The position numbers were made by a program, and so were the translations under genes. From Iris pallida (Eukaryota; Streptophyta; Magnoliopsida; Asparagales; Iridaceae): a stretch of DNA of 64,000 nt. Shown here piece after piece: positions 60,980-64,000 of the stretch. The stretch lies in the NCBI GenBank assembly GCA_029216955.1, contig JANAVB010010791.1, positions 9,959,721 to 10,023,720 on the forward strand. The letters are read 5' to 3'. Numbering within the stretch: position 1 is the stretch's first letter; every line of letters begins with the position of its first letter. The notes beneath the pieces are model-generated. The model was given only the letters and a program-made list of their open reading frames with translations, did not search any database and was not told the origin of the DNA.

Positions 60980-61738
60980 ATCAAGCATGATCTTCCTTCT
61001 CCTCTCCTCCACCATGGCTCTGAACCCATCTGCTCCTCCCTACTTCCCTTCTTCTTATTTGACTCTCTCAGCCGCATATGATATCCAGCTCAAGTGTAGA
61101 GTCGGGGGAGAAGAAGTGGACAGGAAGAAGAGAGGGAAGCAGCACAGCCGGCGGCATGACCCGGAGGAAGTACAGATGTTTTCTTCAAATCCGTAGGAGA
61201 ACTATATATATCTTTTAACAATATGTCATCTTGTCAAAGACCATTAATGTGACAACCATGTTACCGCGGTATCGGAAGACTAACATGTCATAATTTTCTA
61301 AGCCGTGTGTTTTGACATAATCCTCCCAACTCTTTCCTCATATGTAGTAATCTTGCATTATTACATAGAACTGAAATTCGGTTGAAGGATTATGTCAAAA
61401 CACACGGCTTAGAAAATTATGACATGTTAGTCTTCCGACACCGCGGTAACATGGATATCACATTAAGGGCCTTTGACAATGTGATATGTTGTGAAAAGAT
61501 ATATCCTTATAGTTCTCCTACGTATGTTAAAGAAAACCTCTGTACTTCCTCCGGGTCATGCCGCCGGCTGTGCTGCTTCCTCCTCCTCTTCCTGTCCACT
61601 TCTTCTCCCCCGACTCTACACTTGAGCTGGATATCATATGTGGTTGAGAGAGTCAAATAAGAAGAAGGAAAGTAGGGAGGAGCAGATGGGTTCAGAGCCA
61701 TGGTGGAGGAGAGGAGAAGGAAGATGCTTGATCAGAAC
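60974..61738. repeat. Hairpin 3: inverted duplication, about 355-bp arms
   Basis: The left arm (60974 to about 61328) pairs with the right arm (61381-61738), with a loop of about 50 bases. Arms match very closely at the outer about 200 bases and near the loop, and less well in the middle (about 61190-61255 against 61455-61535), where small indels occur. A partial third copy of the arm (TTCTCCCCCGACTCTACACT) follows at 61797. Confidence 0.9.
61382..61660 (+). pseudogene. Captured B3-type transcription factor fragment (hairpin 3, right arm)
   Basis: The first about 48 codons read KDYVKTHGLENYDMLVFRHR, then GNMDITLRAFDNVICCEKIY. This matches the C-terminal half of a plant B3 DNA-binding domain (pattern: F-V-x-x-H/N-G-L-x-x-G-D-x-L-V-F, then G-N, then an aromatic and a CEK end), as in REM-type factors. 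The usual Gly before Asp is replaced by Tyr. Downstream text is Ser/Leu-rich and probably untranslated or spliced sequence in the donor. Only a fragment is present, so no DNA-binding protein is made. The mirror copy lies in the left arm. Confidence 0.6.
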
Positions 61739-61830
61739 TTGAGGTGGAAAAGTTGTGACGATGATAGCGCGAGAGAGGGAGAGGGTGGAAAAGTTCTTCT
61801 CCCCCGACTCTACACTTCAGGTGGATATCA

Positions 61831-62198
61831 TATTTTGGTTTCTGTATTTTGGCTCCAGCTCCATTTGCATTAATCTACGGTACGACATCGTGATCAGGAC
61901 ATGGTCCCTGCAGCCATTCGACTGGCGAGGCAGAAACAATGTAGCCGTAGATAAAGTTGACTGTCCTCCGACCCTCATCTCTCGGCAATGATGATACGAC
62001 AACCTATCACTATATCTTATATATATAGTAGTAGATGACGTCTTAGTATTACATTATGTGAGTTCATCTTGATTCTGTTACATTCTTCAGATACTACATA
62101 CGATAAGAACATATACTACACCATATGTACAGAACATAGATGATTCACACTAATGTATGCTAGAATGAATTTTAGGTTGTGTTCTGAGCCATTCGTTC
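61831..62198 (+). repeat. CACTA spacer repeat, copy D
   Basis: The longest copy, with both the upstream extension of copy B and the CGTGATCAGGACA segment of copy A. It ends GTGTTCTGAGCCATTCGTTC. It follows hairpin 3 and is succeeded by the right terminal region of the CACTA element. Confidence 0.85.
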
Positions 62199-62435
62199 CC
62201 ATACTTGGCAATTAAGTTGTGGACCATTATGTTTGACATTGTTGTTACAAATTTTCATATATTTGTGTTGATTGATGAGATTGTGTTTCAAACGTGTTCG
62301 TGATTGTGTGTATCTGTGTTGTTTGATATTGTGTTCGTGATACACACCATTGTTGCTGTAACAAATGGTGTGGGGGATGCTGCAAATGCTGCAGGGAATG
62401 CTGCAAATGCTGTATTTTTTTATTTTTTTTAATAT
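62199..62435. other. CACTA right inner region
   Basis: Non-coding. Repeats of TGTGTTGTTTGATATTGTGTTC-like words (about 62265-62340) and of ATGCTGCAAATGCTG (62380-62415) are visible. No gene. Confidence 0.5.
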
Positions 62436-62850
62436 TAGCGACGTTCAGCGACGATTACCGACGTTCAGCGACGAAAAAAACGTCGCTATCAACGTCGCTA
62501 ACTGTGAGGAATATCGTCGCTAATCGTCACTAAACGTCGGTACTGTAGCGACGTAGAAAAGTCGCAAAACGTCGCCATATGGCTCTCAAGCCAGGTCAGC
62601 ATCGATGCATGTCAAGTCGCTCAACGTCGCTAGATTACGTCGGTAAATTATGACGTTTTATGTCGCTGGCAGTCGCTAAATTAGCGACGTGGACACGTCG
62701 CTAAAGCTCGTCGCAATAGCGACGTATGGCGACGTTTTCTTGTTAAGCGACTAGGTTAATCCCGACTACTTGAAAACGTCGCTAAATACGTCGCTAATAG
62801 AAATTAGCGACGTATTTTCTCTTTTTAGCGACGTCTTTACGCGTCGCTGA
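62436..62850. repeat. CACTA subterminal repeats, right
   Basis: More than 25 GCGAC/GTCGC words, mainly TAGCGACGT and ACGTCGCTA in both orientations, mirror the left end. They are the presumed transposase-binding region. Confidence 0.85.
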
Positions 62851-62870
62851 ATTGACAGATTTTAGTAGTG

Positions 62871-63423
62871 TAAGTTTTTAAAACTATGATAAAATGAGGA
62901 TGATGATCTTTAGAAAAGTTGAATTTAAGTATTGAAATTTGAATCTATTTTGAATTACTGAAGACACCCTAACTTGTAAGACTACTTCATAATCATAATT
63001 TCTACTCATCTACGGATACCAAGGAAGAGGTAGCAAAAATCTGCTGTCACGAATCCTGATAGTGAAATGGTATCTTGATTACAGCCATATGCACATTGGC
63101 GTGCGAGGCACAAGATTACTATGTCACGCCAGAAAATGAGAATAAGGAATATGATTTTGAATTCAATGGTCGTACATTGTCATGGGTTGAAACAACATGG
63201 TACCTGACCATTTTATTTGATTATATAAAATTTCATGTATCTTCGATTTGTCACTATTTTCATGAAGTTTTGAAAAATATGTTTCAAAATATCTTAGATA
63301 ACTACTCTATTTATGTAAGGTGGGTAGAATATCTTATTTATCCCTATATTGATTTTTAAAATCCTACCTATAAAAAAATTTTAATTAAATTTTGAGGACG
63401 AAATTTTTGTAAGATGGGTAGAG
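62871..63423 (+). other. LARD 3 interior, copy 2, right part
   Basis: It resumes interior 2 after the TAA duplication and matches 52265-52802. It ends TTTTGAGGACGAAATTTTTG then TAAGATGGGTAGAG directly before LTR c. A frame at 63075-63359 resembles that at 52445-52807, without a recognised domain. Confidence 0.8.
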
Positions 63424-63520
63424 TGTAATAGCCGTACTCCATAAAACTTTTTTATTTTAAACATTTCTAGAATAATAAAAATATTTTATTTTGACAAATT
63501 ATTGGATTCTTTTAAAAGAA

Positions 63521-63605
<85 letters not shown>

Positions 63606-64000
63606 TTTTCATTTCATTTGAGTCCTTAGATTAAATTTGTAATTTCATATTTACCTTGGACACCTCATGCACACATGTCATCATGCATGTAATATGAAGG
63701 GTATTTTTGGAATTTCCATAGAATACTTTAATCATTATGTTGGAAGAATTTTCAAAAATAAAAAAATAAAATAAAAAAAGAGGAGAGCACGTACCTCATC
63801 TCCTATTTCACCTCTCCCTTTCCTCTTTCACTCCCCATACCCTTCCCCCATCTTCCCCACACTACCTCATATGTCCCTCTCCCTATACATATCTATCTCT
63901 CACTCTCTTCCTTCCAACTCTCACTCGTCTCACTCACATCCGTGCACCCCACAGCCGGACCCGAGCCCGCTCCCGCCACGGCTACTGTCGCCGACCAGCC
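63424..64000 (+). repeat. LARD 3 LTR copy c, cut by window end
   Basis: It starts TGTAATAGCCGTACTCC and matches the first part of LTR b, including a TA tract (63523-63602) and the TC-rich zone. It continues beyond the window. Confidence 0.88.

Larger units (their letters stand above)
57543..62870. mobile_element. Non-autonomous CACTA element carrying gene-fragment hairpins
   Basis: A 5328-bp element inserted in LARD 3 interior 2. The right end, in reverse complement, reads CACTACTAAAATCTGTCAAT. The left end reads TACTACCAAAATAAGTCAAA, so its first base has changed from C to T. A 3-bp duplication TAA lies at 57540-57542 and 62871-62873, and interior 1 shows the uninterrupted sequence. Subterminal arrays of TAGCGACGT/ACGTCGCTA occupy both ends, as is usual for CACTA transposase binding. 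No transposase is present. The inside consists of a GC-rich leader, four copies of a spacer repeat and three inverted duplications, at least two with gene-like coding text. Confidence 0.9.

Overview
This window is plant nuclear DNA, almost certainly from a repeat-rich flowering plant. Everything recognisable is transposable-element sequence: Ty1/copia polyproteins with tRNA-iMet primer sites, very long non-coding LTR elements, a plant-type LINE ORF1, Tourist, hAT and Mutator-like MITEs, and a CACTA element. I found no intact host gene, rRNA, tRNA gene or CRISPR array. The species cannot be named from the sequence.

Layout. 1-2126: an LTR ending in the typical GGGTCGTGACA, split by a 573-bp foldback element (1046-1618). 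2246-7941: a complete, very young copia element on the minus strand, with identical 5-bp target duplications, LTRs differing at 3 of 793 positions, and one intact 1342-codon gag-pol. 8002-8037: a run of 36 G. 8670-10822: a non-autonomous hAT, a probable MITE and a Tourist MITE side by side. 12250-43847: an old LINE cut into three pieces by two large elements. The first (13219-32607, minus strand, LTRs of about 3 kb, gag remnant only) is itself split inside its right LTR by a 9.85-kb SIRE-type copia element with an env-like extra ORF (20220-30070). The second (33451-43335) has LTRs of 4.3 kb around only 1.27 kb of non-coding interior. 43848-48023: two truncated LTRs in opposite orientations. 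48024-64000: an LTR-interior-LTR-interior-LTR array of another non-coding LTR family. Its second interior is split by a 5.3-kb CACTA element (57543-62870).

The most unusual object is that CACTA element. It has no transposase. Instead it holds three successive inverted duplications (arms of about 201, 320 and 355 bp; loops of about 16, 3 and 50 bases). At least two look like captured gene fragments, one from a B3-type transcription factor. Four copies of a common spacer of 0.2-0.37 kb surround and separate the hairpins, so the layout reads spacer-hairpin-spacer-hairpin-spacer-hairpin-spacer. If transcribed, it would be a natural multi-hairpin RNA locus able to make small RNAs against the donor genes. 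That function is inference; the structure is seen in the sequence.

Other points of interest are palindrome arrays in the SIRE LTRs, a dense array of TTGAC (W-box) cores in the 4.3-kb LTRs, a shared block after the LTR in three non-coding families, and a motif shared between those interiors and the CACTA spacers.
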